NCBI GenBank assembly: GCA_017545165.1 | Contig: JAFWQQ010000024.1 | Coordinates: 1-45,065 of the forward strand | Reading direction: 5' to 3' | Origin: Oscillospiraceae bacterium | GTDB lineage: Bacteria > Bacillota > Clostridia > Oscillospirales > Oscillospiraceae | Length of the DNA: 45,065 bases | Shown: positions 22,611 to 30,491 of the stretch, piece after piece | Numbering within the stretch: the first letter of the stretch is position 1 | Layout: each line of letters opens with the position of its first letter | Notes under the pieces: model-generated | Databases searched by the model: none | Seen by the model: only the letters and a program-made list of their open reading frames with translations | Told to the model about the DNA's origin: nothing | Program-made: the position numbers and the translations under genes

Positions 22611-24134
22611 TCAAGTGCTCTGCCGCAATCGGTAAAGGGAATAGTCGCCCTTAAGGGCGATCCGATCATAATTGGCATCCAGCGCCTTCAGGATCGGATC
22701 GGCCGTCGTGCCGAAGGCCAGGACCCACTTGGCCTCTTTTTCGCTGAACTGGGCCGTGATGCGCCTCATCATGCTCTCCGAAAGCTGGCCCTGCCAGTTT
22801 TGAAAACTGAAATAAGGGCCGCAGGGTCGAATATCACTGCGCAGATACAGGGAGCTGAGACAGTTCAGAAACAGGACCTTGTCCCGATCCTCCGCCGGAA
22901 TGGACGCGATCAGCGCGTCTTCCGCCTCCTCCGGGTACTCTTTCCAGGCAAAAGGAGAGTCGGAGAAATAGTTCCGCTCCTGCACGACCCCCAGCAGGAC
23001 GGTGAGCGCAAACAGCGCCGCGCACAGCCCTTTCAGGGTCCTGCTCCTCACCAGGCGCCCCGGCAGAAGCTCCGCAAGCTCGCAGCAGGCGGGGGCGCAC
23101 AGGGGCACAAAGGTGATCAGGTAATGGGGATAGCCCCGGCTGGACACATAAAACGCCAGCGCGTAGATCGCAATGCCCAGCCAGAGCGCAGCCCGCACGC
23201 CCTGCCGGTGAGCAAGGGCCAGCAGTCCCGCCGCCAGCGTCCCCAGGATCGGCAGGCAATAAAACACCAGCTTCACCGCGCTTTTCCACGTGGTCTCGCC
23301 GATCCAGAAGGCGGTGTCCTTTGCGGCGTAGGCCAGATTCAAGCCGATGGTCCCAAACCAGAAAGCATCCAGCGCATGCTGGGCGGAAAAATACAGGACA
23401 AAGGGCAGGATCAGCGTCAGCAGGCCAAGAACACCTGCCAGGAGATTCGCTCCCAGGTTTTTCTTCTCGCCCCGCAGCAGCAGGTCCGCCGCGACCACAA
23501 GAACGCCTATCCCCACCGGAAGCGCATCCGAGGCGCGGTTGAGCAGGAAGAACGCCATGCACAGTCCGTAGACGTAGGCCCACAGGGGCCGGTGCAGCGC
23601 CTCCGGATTCCGCATCCTCTCTCTCAGGTAGCGCAGCAGGCCCAGATAATACAGCCCCATCACCGGGAGATTGTATTCCTCCACCGTGTTGCCGAGTCCA
23701 TAAAGCAAAACCAGCAGCACAAAGGAAAAGAGAACGACGCTCAGCGCGCCGCCCGGGGAAAAGCGCATGCGGCAGCTATGATAAGCCAGTGTCAGATAGC
23801 TGAACAGCGCAAGCCACTGGATCACGCAGATGCCGTGGACCGAACCCGTGAGGATCCAGCCCAAACCGTTGAGCAGGAAGGGGATCGGCCCCTTCTGGTC
23901 AAACAGGTCCCGGTAAGGGACGGCGCCCTCGGTCAGCCAATAGCGTCCGATAACCACAAACGTGGGTGAATCCGCCGTCACGATCCGATACGGCTTGGTG
24001 GCAAACAGCGGAGAGGTGCTGTCCGAGGCGAGCAAGACCAAAGCCATCGCCATCAGGGCAAAGAGAAGCAGGGTAAGCTTCTCTCCCCTATCGGAAGAGA
24101 GCTTCCCCGCCCGAATCATCTTTTTTTCTTCCAC
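22611..24134 (-). CDS. GT-C-type membrane glycosyltransferase-like protein
   Basis: A 507-residue integral membrane protein with about 11 helices. The first extracytoplasmic loop contains VPYRDLFDQKGP, with acidic residues in the place used as catalytic Asp/Glu in GT-C enzymes (ArnT/PMT-like). A soluble C-terminal domain (about 385-507) follows the last helix. Such proteins transfer sugars from polyprenyl-phosphate carriers to cell-envelope acceptors. No partner glycan genes are adjacent except galE on the other strand, so the acceptor is unknown. It lies 135 bases downstream of DegV and may be read from its promoter. Confidence 0.78.
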   Translation of the reverse strand: MEEKKMIRAGKLSSDRGEKLTLLLFALMAMALVLLASDSTSPLFATKPYRIVTADSPTFVVIGRYWLTEGAVPYRDLFDQKGPIPFLLNGLGWILTGSVHGICVIQWLALFSYLTLAYHSCRMRFSPGGALSVVLFSFVLLVLLYGLGNTVEEYNLPVMGLYYLGLLRYLRERMRNPEALHRPLWAYVYGLCMAFFLLNRASDALPVGIGVLVVAADLLLRGEKKNLGANLLAGVLGLLTLILPFVLYFSAQHALDAFWFGTIGLNLAYAAKDTAFWIGETTWKSAVKLVFYCLPILGTLAAGLLALAHRQGVRAALWLGIAIYALAFYVSSRGYPHYLITFVPLCAPACCELAELLPGRLVRSRTLKGLCAALFALTVLLGVVQERNYFSDSPFAWKEYPEEAEDALIASIPAEDRDKVLFLNCLSSLYLRSDIRPCGPYFSFQNWQGQLSESMMRRITAQFSEKEAKWVLAFGTTADPILKALDANYDRIALKGDYSLYRLRQST

Positions 24135-24236
24135 AATCCTGTCCTCCGGAAAGCCTTGTTCCCTTCGCTGTCGCGGACCGAAGCCCCTTCGCCGGAGCGA
24201 TCCCCCCGGGAGGGAAGTCCGAAGCTTTCGACAGCG

Positions 24237-24258
24237 CCAAACCGGGATCCCGGTTTGG
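24237..24258. repeat. 22-bp perfect palindrome
   Basis: The 11 bases CCAAACCGGGA are followed directly by their exact complement, centred on GGATCC, about 11 bases beyond the degV-family stop. There is no loop and no T-run. It may be a weak terminator of the DegV transcript or a protein-binding site upstream of the GT-C gene. The rest of 24135-24269 shows no ORF. Confidence 0.6.
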
Positions 24259-24269
24259 AGTCGCGGGTC

Positions 24270-25121
24270 CTATTCTTCAATAAACAGCACGCCCAGGGTC
24301 TTGGGTCCGCAGTGGGTGCTGACGGTGCAGCCGGCCAGAGTGTGGTGCACCTCCTGGCAGCCGGAGAGCTCCTTGGCGAGGGCGCACATCCGCTCCGCCA
24401 CCTCCGGGGCGATCTCCCCGGACTCGGTGATGAAGATATGTCCCGGACGGACCTTCTTGCCGGCCAGCCGTTCCCGGATGTACTGCTCGTAGACCTTCTC
24501 GATGTTGCCGCGATACTTCTTGTAGACGCCCAGCTTCCCGTCCTTCATCTCCAGGCCCGGCTTGAGGCGCAGGAGGTTTGCGCCCAGGGCCGCCACGCCG
24601 GTGCAGCGCCCGCCCTTCCACATGAACTCCAGGGTGTCCAGCACGAAGCTGGTGGACACCTTCCCCGTCAGGCTCTCCAGATGCTCGGCGATCTCCTTTG
24701 CGCCCATGCCCCGGTCCCGGCACTCCGCCCCCTCGATGGCCAGCAGGCCCACGCCGGTGGAGAGCATGCGGCTGTCCACCACATAGACCCCCTCCAGCTC
24801 GGCGGCGGCCAGGCGAGCGGCGTTGAAGGTGTTGGAGAGCTCGGCGCTGATATCCAGATGGACGATCTCATAGCCCTGCTCTACCAGAGGCGCAAAGAAG
24901 TCCAGAAATTCCTGTACGCCGGGCGCGGAGGTCTTGGGCAGCAGGCCGTCCTTATGATACCGCGCGTACATGTCCAGAGGAGAAAAGCTCTCTCCGTCGT
25001 CCATAAAATGGTCCTCCCCCAGGGTAATCATCAGGGGGATGATCCGAATATCGAAGCGCTCCTTCAGTTCTCGGGAGAGATCCACCGTGCTGTCCGCCGT
25101 GATCATGACGGGTTTACTCAT
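24270..25121 (-). CDS. DegV-family fatty-acid-binding protein
   Basis: A 283-residue DegV protein. It has the N-terminal TADSTVDLS motif, the TSAPG motif (near 60), and the GLLAIEGA and FVLDTLEFMWKGGR segments of the family. DegV/FakB proteins bind a fatty acid and present it to the FakA kinase for phosphorylation in phospholipid synthesis. No fakA gene is nearby. The start at 25121 (MSKPVMITADST) has AAGGAG eleven bases upstream; the frame is open 20 codons further but that stretch runs into the promoter. Confidence 0.93.
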   Translation of the reverse strand: MSKPVMITADSTVDLSRELKERFDIRIIPLMITLGEDHFMDDGESFSPLDMYARYHKDGLLPKTSAPGVQEFLDFFAPLVEQGYEIVHLDISAELSNTFNAARLAAAELEGVYVVDSRMLSTGVGLLAIEGAECRDRGMGAKEIAEHLESLTGKVSTSFVLDTLEFMWKGGRCTGVAALGANLLRLKPGLEMKDGKLGVYKKYRGNIEKVYEQYIRERLAGKKVRPGHIFITESGEIAPEVAERMCALAKELSGCQEVHHTLAGCTVSTHCGPKTLGVLFIEE

Positions 25122-25172
25122 TCCGTATTCCACTCCTTGCTTCCTGTATTCTGCATCAGGCGATATATAGCG

Positions 25173-25214
25173 ATTATACAATCGTATTATAACAAAGGCA
25201 AATGGCCTTGTCTA
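25173..25214 (-). promoter_or_regulatory. Two overlapping promoters of the DegV gene
   Basis: Minus strand. P1 is TAGACA (25214-25209), a 17-base spacer, TATAAT (25191-25186). P2 is TTGCCT (25201-25196), a 17-base spacer, TATAAT (25178-25173). A third TATAAT lies at 25219-25214 without a good -35 box. An AT-rich hairpin (TACACTTT with its complement, near 25218-25237) precedes them and may end the M20 transcript. Confidence 0.72.
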
Positions 25215-25265
25215 TTATACACTTTTTTCAAAGTGTACAGCTTCTTATCGGAACACCACGGCGCT

Positions 25266-26702
25266 TCAGCGGTTTCCGCGGATCAAGGACTTGTAGAAAT
25301 CCACGGCCCCGGGGAGGGAGCGGACGTCGATGTTCTCGTTGATCCCGTGCATGCCCTTCATCTGCTCCGGTCCGTACATCACCGGGGAGAAGCGGATGCA
25401 GGCGTCACAGATCTTCTGATAGAAGCGGGCGTCGGTCCCGCCGGTCATCACATAGGGGCAGGCGGGCAGCTCCGGGAACACCTGGCCGATGACCTTCTCC
25501 ACAAGGGCGTAGGCCTCGCTGTGGATGGACACGGGTTCGCAGGCGTCGTTTGCCATCAGCACCTCCGTCTCCAGATTGCAGCGCTCCGCAAGCTCCCGGA
25601 TCACCCGGTTGCTCTCCTCCATCCGCTGGTGGGGGATATAACGCAGGTCCAGGGTCAGGCTGGCCTGCTGGGGCAGGACGTTTGGCGCATCGGAGCCGGA
25701 CTGCATGGTGAAGGCCACCGTGGTTTTCAGCAGGGCCCCGGCCTGAGGGGAGATCTTCGGCAGCAGCTTCTTCAGCAGAGGCTTGAAGAGCCAGAGGTTT
25801 CCGAACAGCAGACGCAGATAGAAGGGACCGTAGGGGGCCAGGGTCTCGAACATGGCCTTGACCTCCGGCTCGAAGTCCGCCCGCATGGGGTCGTGCTTCT
25901 CCACCCGGGCAACGAACTTGCCAAGGCGGGCGATGGGGGAATTCTTGGGCGGGTAGCTGGCGTGGCCGCCGTTGGAGCGGGCGGTGAGCCGCAGGGCGCC
26001 CCTCCCCTTCTCCAGAACGCCGATCATGGCGTAGTAGTTCTTCACACCGCCGATGGGCTCCTGTACGATGGCGCCGCCCTCGTCGCAGACCAGGAAGGGC
26101 TTCACGCCCCGACGCTCCATCTCGCCCACCAGCTTGGGGCAGCCGTCACCGCCGAACTCTTCGGTGCAGGAGGAGCTGAGATAGACGTCCTGCTCCGGCA
26201 CATAACCCTGCTCCAGCAGCTCCTCCACCGCCTGGAAAAAGCCCAGCACGGAGCACTTGGTGTCGGCGCTGCCCCGACCCCAGACCTTGCCATCGGCTAT
26301 GTCGCCGGAGAAGGGCGGATGCAGCCATTCTCCCTCGGCGGGCACCACGTCCTGGTGGCTCATGAGCACCAGGGGCCGCTGGTTGCTTCTCCCCTTCCAA
26401 TAAAACAGCAGGTTCCCGTCGATCTCGGTCTTCTCCAGCTTCTCGTGTACCAGCGGGAAGAGCTCCGCCAGAAGCCGGTGGAAGCCCAGAAACTTTTCTC
26501 TCTGGTCCTCCCCCTTGCGGGAGACAGTCTCGCAGCGGACCATGCGGGAGAGCTTTTCGGCATAGAGCCGCTCCCTCTCCGGGTTTGAGGGGGGCTGCCA
26601 GCGGGACTGCTTTGCGGGCGTCAGCAGGGTCCGCAGCAGGGCGATGAGCAGGAGCAGCAGAAGCAGGCCCAGAAGGGCCAGCACGATAACCAGCGCGATC
26701 AT
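25266..26702 (-). CDS. M20-family metallopeptidase, membrane-anchored
   Basis: A 478-residue protein. Residues 1-27 are a hydrophobic anchor, followed by an M20 peptidase domain. It carries SHQDVVPA (His and Asp metal ligands), GRGSADTK, and SSCTEEFGGDG with the catalytic/metal Glu pair. The late GGTDARFYQK and MHGINENI segments complete the site. The dimerisation domain is present (SNGGHASYPPKNSP). It resembles carboxypeptidase-S/dipeptidase-like M20 members. It overlaps the upstream membrane gene by four bases (ATGA), making it the third gene of an operon with two small membrane proteins that may supply or export its substrate. Confidence 0.92.
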   Translation of the reverse strand: MIALVIVLALLGLLLLLLLIALLRTLLTPAKQSRWQPPSNPERERLYAEKLSRMVRCETVSRKGEDQREKFLGFHRLLAELFPLVHEKLEKTEIDGNLLFYWKGRSNQRPLVLMSHQDVVPAEGEWLHPPFSGDIADGKVWGRGSADTKCSVLGFFQAVEELLEQGYVPEQDVYLSSSCTEEFGGDGCPKLVGEMERRGVKPFLVCDEGGAIVQEPIGGVKNYYAMIGVLEKGRGALRLTARSNGGHASYPPKNSPIARLGKFVARVEKHDPMRADFEPEVKAMFETLAPYGPFYLRLLFGNLWLFKPLLKKLLPKISPQAGALLKTTVAFTMQSGSDAPNVLPQQASLTLDLRYIPHQRMEESNRVIRELAERCNLETEVLMANDACEPVSIHSEAYALVEKVIGQVFPELPACPYVMTGGTDARFYQKICDACIRFSPVMYGPEQMKGMHGINENIDVRSLPGAVDFYKSLIRGNR

Positions 26703-27397
26703 CCTCTGGCCTCCTTCGCGGTCTGCTCCCTCTTGAAGAAGAGGTAGGCCAGGCCGATGGCCGCCGCGCCGCTGGGGATGATCATGAAGCTGGTGGAGCT
26801 GGTAAGGGCGGGCACCAGCATGAACAGCGCCGACATCAGCAGCAGGGTCGGGCAGGCGATGCGCCCGTTGTGCCGGAAGTACTTGCAGGCCATGGAGCCG
26901 AAGAGCGCCGGCACCACGTTGTCAAAGGCGGGCTGCAGCGTCGGGGACTGGAGCACCGGCTGCAGCGGGATCAGCAGCAGCACACCCAGGGCCAGCACCA
27001 GGATGGTCACCAGCGAGGAGGTGGCGATGGACAGGGTGGCGATGATCTCGTTCTCCGCCGTGCCGGACTTGGCGCCCACGATGTCCCGGGCATTCACGGC
27101 GCAGGGGATCTTCATATTGATGAGGTTTCCGGTGATGAAGGCCAGATAGGTGCCGCCGGCTCCCAGCATGGGCACATAGATCAGATACTCCGCCACGCAG
27201 CTGACGAAGTACACCAGCCCAATGCTGGCAAAGCCTTTGCCGAAGGCCCCCAGATCCGGCATGGCCCCCAGATAGGCGCCCATCACGAAGGGCGCGGCCA
27301 GGAGCAGCGCCAGGGTGACGGCGCAGGCGATGCGGCCCAGCCGATGGGTCGCGGCCAGATATCTCTCGTAGATCTGCCGATTCTTCTCTTCGTTCAT
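26699..27397 (-). CDS. Membrane protein, partner of DUF5058-like protein
   Basis: A 232-residue integral membrane protein with about six helices. It includes a conserved-looking GAGGTYLAFITGNLINMKIP segment and a following AENEIIATLSIATSS stretch, which look like re-entrant or substrate-binding regions of a transporter. The family is not recognised with certainty; proteins of this shape occur next to DUF5058 genes and M20 peptidases. It starts 12 bases after the upstream membrane gene and overlaps the M20 gene. A two-subunit uptake system for peptide-like compounds is a reasonable inference, not shown. Confidence 0.6.
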   Translation of the reverse strand: MNEEKNRQIYERYLAATHRLGRIACAVTLALLLAAPFVMGAYLGAMPDLGAFGKGFASIGLVYFVSCVAEYLIYVPMLGAGGTYLAFITGNLINMKIPCAVNARDIVGAKSGTAENEIIATLSIATSSLVTILVLALGVLLLIPLQPVLQSPTLQPAFDNVVPALFGSMACKYFRHNGRIACPTLLLMSALFMLVPALTSSTSFMIIPSGAAAIGLAYLFFKREQTAKEARG

Positions 27398-27409
27398 GTC
27401 CGCACCCCC

Positions 27410-28180
27410 TTATGCCAGTCTGCCCAGGAAGATCGCCGAGGCCATGGCGATCAGCATGCTTCCGGCGATGGAAAAGCTGTCCACCCAGGCGGCGTTATAG
27501 CGCTCCTTGATCCAGAGGAAGAGGCGCATGGCCGCGGCGCCCACCAGGGCCACCGCCAGCGGCAGCCAGCTTCCCGCGAAGCGGAACAGGCCCTGGCCGG
27601 AGACGAAGCCGCCGATATAGCTGCCGAGGTAGGCCGAGACCAGCCCGATAAACATGGCAGTCATGGCAATGTCTCCGAAGCCTGCCAGGGAGGATTTCTT
27701 TTCTCCCTTCTCCCTGGCGCCGCCGGCACTGAGACGGCGGGTATAGCGCTTGCAGTTGAAGAAGCTGAAGACCATGCCCCAGATGATGCAAACGCTCATC
27801 AGCAGGGCGATGGTGGCAAACGCCCTGGGCGTCATCGCCGCGGCGGAGAGCTTCTCCATGCCTGCGGCCTCGGCGGCGGCCTCAGCCACCTGAGTCTCGT
27901 AATGCAGCGCACCGATGACGCTCAGGCGCAGCCAGGGCCAGGGCGTGCCCAGGCTGCCGGACAGGGCGATGACGCCCAGCAGGATCCCCACGCTGGGCAG
28001 CACCGCAAAGGTGGCGCTGGCTACGATGGTCCGTTTCATCTTGGTCACATCCATGCCGATGGCCTTGCCCGCCCGATAAGCCCTCAGCGCAAAGACCACG
28101 CAGACCAGGGCAACCGCCAGCACGATGCTCCCGCAGATCAGATAGATCACGGGGCTGTTCAGCTTTGATAAGAGTTCCAC
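27410..28180 (-). CDS. DUF5058-like membrane protein
   Basis: A 256-residue membrane protein with about six helices. The N-terminus MELLSKLNSPVIYLICGSI, a GMDVTKMKRTI cytoplasmic loop and the PSVGILLGVIALSGSLGTPW segment look like the DUF5058 family. The name is from memory and unverified. The start is GTG with GAGGTGA six bases upstream, 30 bases after a promoter -10 box. It is the first gene of an operon with a second small membrane protein and an M20 peptidase. No transport substrate is known. Confidence 0.6.
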   Translation of the reverse strand: MELLSKLNSPVIYLICGSIVLAVALVCVVFALRAYRAGKAIGMDVTKMKRTIVASATFAVLPSVGILLGVIALSGSLGTPWPWLRLSVIGALHYETQVAEAAAEAAGMEKLSAAAMTPRAFATIALLMSVCIIWGMVFSFFNCKRYTRRLSAGGAREKGEKKSSLAGFGDIAMTAMFIGLVSAYLGSYIGGFVSGQGLFRFAGSWLPLAVALVGAAAMRLFLWIKERYNAAWVDSFSIAGSMLIAMASAIFLGRLA

Positions 28181-28209
28181 GGTCTCACCTCGCTTTTTCC
28201 GTTAAATCC

Positions 28210-28238
28210 AGTATACGTCTCCCCTCGCGTTTTTTCAA
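28210..28238 (-). promoter_or_regulatory. Promoter of the DUF5058/M20 operon
   Basis: On the minus strand: -35 TTGAAA (28238-28233), a 17-base spacer, -10 TATACT (28215-28210). The leader before the GTG is about 23 bases. Confidence 0.78.
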
Positions 28239-28288
28239 CCTCAACTTGTGTGTATTGGATCGAAATCCGGCCAGGCCACCACAACATC

Positions 28289-28317
28289 TTGCAATTGTCC
28301 GGCTTCTATGGTATATT
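28289..28317 (+). promoter_or_regulatory. Promoter of the topoisomerase operon
   Basis: -35 TTGCAA (28289-28294), a 17-base spacer, -10 TATATT (28312-28317). It is divergent from the M20 operon promoter, and the leader before the ATG at 28367 is about 43 bases. Confidence 0.7.
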
Positions 28318-28366
28318 ATTGTAGATAAAATAGGTATAGTATGCGAAGAGCAAAGGAACGAGAACT

Positions 28367-30361
28367 ATGGCCAAGACAAACGAACAATACGGGAACGACA
28401 GCATCTCCCAGCTCATGGGGGCGGACCGGGTCCGCAAGCGCCCGGGGGTCATCTTCGGCTCCGACGGGCTGGACGGCTGCGAGCACGCTGTTTTTGAGAT
28501 CCTCTCCAACGCCATTGACGAGGCCCGGGAGGGGCACGGCAATCTGATCACCCTCACCTACTTTGAGGACAAGTCCATCGAGGTGGAGGACTTCGGCCGG
28601 GGCTGCCCCCTGGACTGGAACCCCACGGAGAAGCGCTTCAACTGGGAGCTGGTGTTCTGCGAGCTCTATGCCGGCGGCAAGTACAAGAACGACCAGGGCG
28701 GGGACTACGAGTACTCCCTGGGTCTCAACGGTCTGGGCTCCTGCGCCACCCAGTACGCCTCGGAGTATATGGACGTGACGGTCTGGCGGGACGGGAACAA
28801 GTACAGTCTCCGCTTCAAAAAGGGCAAGGTCCAGGGCAAAAAGGGCGAGGAGCTGAAGATCGAGCCGGCAGACCGGAAAAAGACCGGCACCACCATCCGC
28901 TGGCGGCCGGACCTGGAGGTCTTCACGGACATCAGCATCCCCGAGGAGTACTTTGACGACGTGCTCCACCGCCAGGCGGTGGTGAACGCCGGCGTCACCT
29001 TCCGGCTGCGGCTGCAGCGGGGGAACAGGTTCGAGACCCGGGACTTCTGCTATCCCAACGGCATCATGGACTATGTGACGGAGCTGGCCGGCGAAGGCCC
29101 CCTCACCGCGCCCCACTTCGTCTCCTGTGAGCGAAAGGGCCGGGACCGGGAGGACAAGCCCGAGTACAAGGTGAAGATCTCCGCCGCCTTCTGCTTCTCC
29201 AACAAAACCACCGCCCTGGAATACTACCACAACTCCTCCTGGCTGGAAAACGGCGGCGCGCCGGACAAGGCGGTGAAGAGCGCCTTCCTCTCCGCCATCG
29301 ACGCCTATCTGAAGCAGCAGGGCAAGTATCAGAAAAACGAGAGCTCTATCAAATTCCAGGACATTCAGGACTGTCTGGTGCTGGTGACCAACTGCTTCTC
29401 CACCCAGACCTCCTATGAGAACCAGACCAAGAAGGCCATCAACAACCGCTTCATCCAGCAGGCCATGACGGAATTTCTCAAAAGCCAGCTGGAGGTCTAT
29501 TTCATCGAGAACAAGCCCGAGGCCACCCGCATCTCCGACCAGGTGCTTATCAACAAGCGCAGCCGGGAGACCGCGGAGAAGGCCCGCCAGGGCATGAAAA
29601 AGAAGCTCTCCGGCTCCATCGACATCGCCAACCGCGTCCAGAAATTTGTGGACTGCCGCAGCCGGGACCCGGAGAAGCGGGAAATCTACATCGTAGAGGG
29701 CGACTCGGCCCTGGGCTCGGTAAAGCTCTCCCGGGACGCGGAGTATCAGGGCATCATGCCGGTCCGCGGCAAGATCCTGAACTGCCTGAAGGCGGACTTT
29801 GTGCGCATCTTCAAGAGCGACGTCATCACCGACCTGATGAAGGTGCTGGGCTGCGGCGTAGAGGTGAAGGACAAGCACACCAAGGAGCTGGCCAGTTTCG
29901 ACCTGGGCAACCTCCGCTGGAGCAAGATCGTCATCTGCACCGACGCCGACGTGGACGGCTACCATATCCGCACCCTGATCCTCACCATGCTCTACCGCCT
30001 GGTGCCCACCCTGATCCGGGAGGGCTACGTGTATATCGCCGAATCCCCGCTGTATGAGATCAACAGCAAGGGCAAGACCTGGTTCGCCTATTCCGACCGG
30101 GAAAAGGCGGAGATCGTGGAGAAGCTGAAGGGCGCCAAGGCGACCATCAGCCGCAGCAAGGGCCTGGGCGAGAACGACCCGGACATGATGTGGATGACCA
30201 CCATGAACCCGGAGACCCGCCGGCTCATCAAGGTCATGCCCGAGGATGCCGAACGCATGGCCCAGGTCTTCGACCTCCTGCTGGGGGACGATCTGGAGGG
30301 CCGCAAAAACCACATCTCCGAATTCGGCGCCCAGTACCTGGACCTGGCCGATCTGTCATAA
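28367..30361 (+). CDS. Type IIA topoisomerase ATPase subunit (ParE/GyrB paralogue)
   Basis: A 664-residue protein. It has a GHKL ATPase domain (VRKRPGVIFGS, N-box EILSNAIDEA, DFGRGCPLDW, LGLNGLGS), a transducer domain and a TOPRIM domain with IVEGDSALGS and TDADVDGYHIR. It makes the ATP-driven part of a heterotetramer with the next gene. Several motifs differ from canonical GyrB: the usual MYIG is GVIFG, the usual DNSIDE is SNAIDE, and the CSGGLHGVG-type loop is SLGLNGLGS. So this is probably an extra topoisomerase IV-like enzyme beside the chromosomal gyrase. Chromosome decatenation is the likely role. Confidence 0.92.
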   Translation: MAKTNEQYGNDSISQLMGADRVRKRPGVIFGSDGLDGCEHAVFEILSNAIDEAREGHGNLITLTYFEDKSIEVEDFGRGCPLDWNPTEKRFNWELVFCELYAGGKYKNDQGGDYEYSLGLNGLGSCATQYASEYMDVTVWRDGNKYSLRFKKGKVQGKKGEELKIEPADRKKTGTTIRWRPDLEVFTDISIPEEYFDDVLHRQAVVNAGVTFRLRLQRGNRFETRDFCYPNGIMDYVTELAGEGPLTAPHFVSCERKGRDREDKPEYKVKISAAFCFSNKTTALEYYHNSSWLENGGAPDKAVKSAFLSAIDAYLKQQGKYQKNESSIKFQDIQDCLVLVTNCFSTQTSYENQTKKAINNRFIQQAMTEFLKSQLEVYFIENKPEATRISDQVLINKRSRETAEKARQGMKKKLSGSIDIANRVQKFVDCRSRDPEKREIYIVEGDSALGSVKLSRDAEYQGIMPVRGKILNCLKADFVRIFKSDVITDLMKVLGCGVEVKDKHTKELASFDLGNLRWSKIVICTDADVDGYHIRTLILTMLYRLVPTLIREGYVYIAESPLYEINSKGKTWFAYSDREKAEIVEKLKGAKATISRSKGLGENDPDMMWMTTMNPETRRLIKVMPEDAERMAQVFDLLLGDDLEGRKNHISEFGAQYLDLADLS

Positions 30362-30368
30362 GCCCTTG

Positions 30369-30419
30369 CCTCCCCCTTCGGGGGAGGTGTCATCCGGCGT
30401 CTTCCGCAAGCCGGATGAC
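30369..30419 (+). repeat. Two hairpins between the topoisomerase subunit genes
   Basis: Hairpin 1 (30369-30387) has stem CCTCCCC closed on a TTCG-type loop. Hairpin 2 (30389-30419) has a 10-bp stem, GTCATCCGGC with its complement, and an 11-base loop. The 130-base gap holds no ORF. With no T-run these may be mRNA-stability or REP-like elements that set the ratio of the two subunits. Confidence 0.6.
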
Positions 30420-30491
30420 GGAAGGGGTATCCCATCCCGAATTTTTGCGCCGCGCCATCCCCTTGTGCGGGCCGGCAGATAGGATAATACG

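Noticed and set aside
19555..22614. 1019-codon minus-strand open frame opposite the nucleotidyltransferase, galE and ComEC-like genes
   Set aside because: Shadow of three motif-bearing genes; no ribosome site, no domain.
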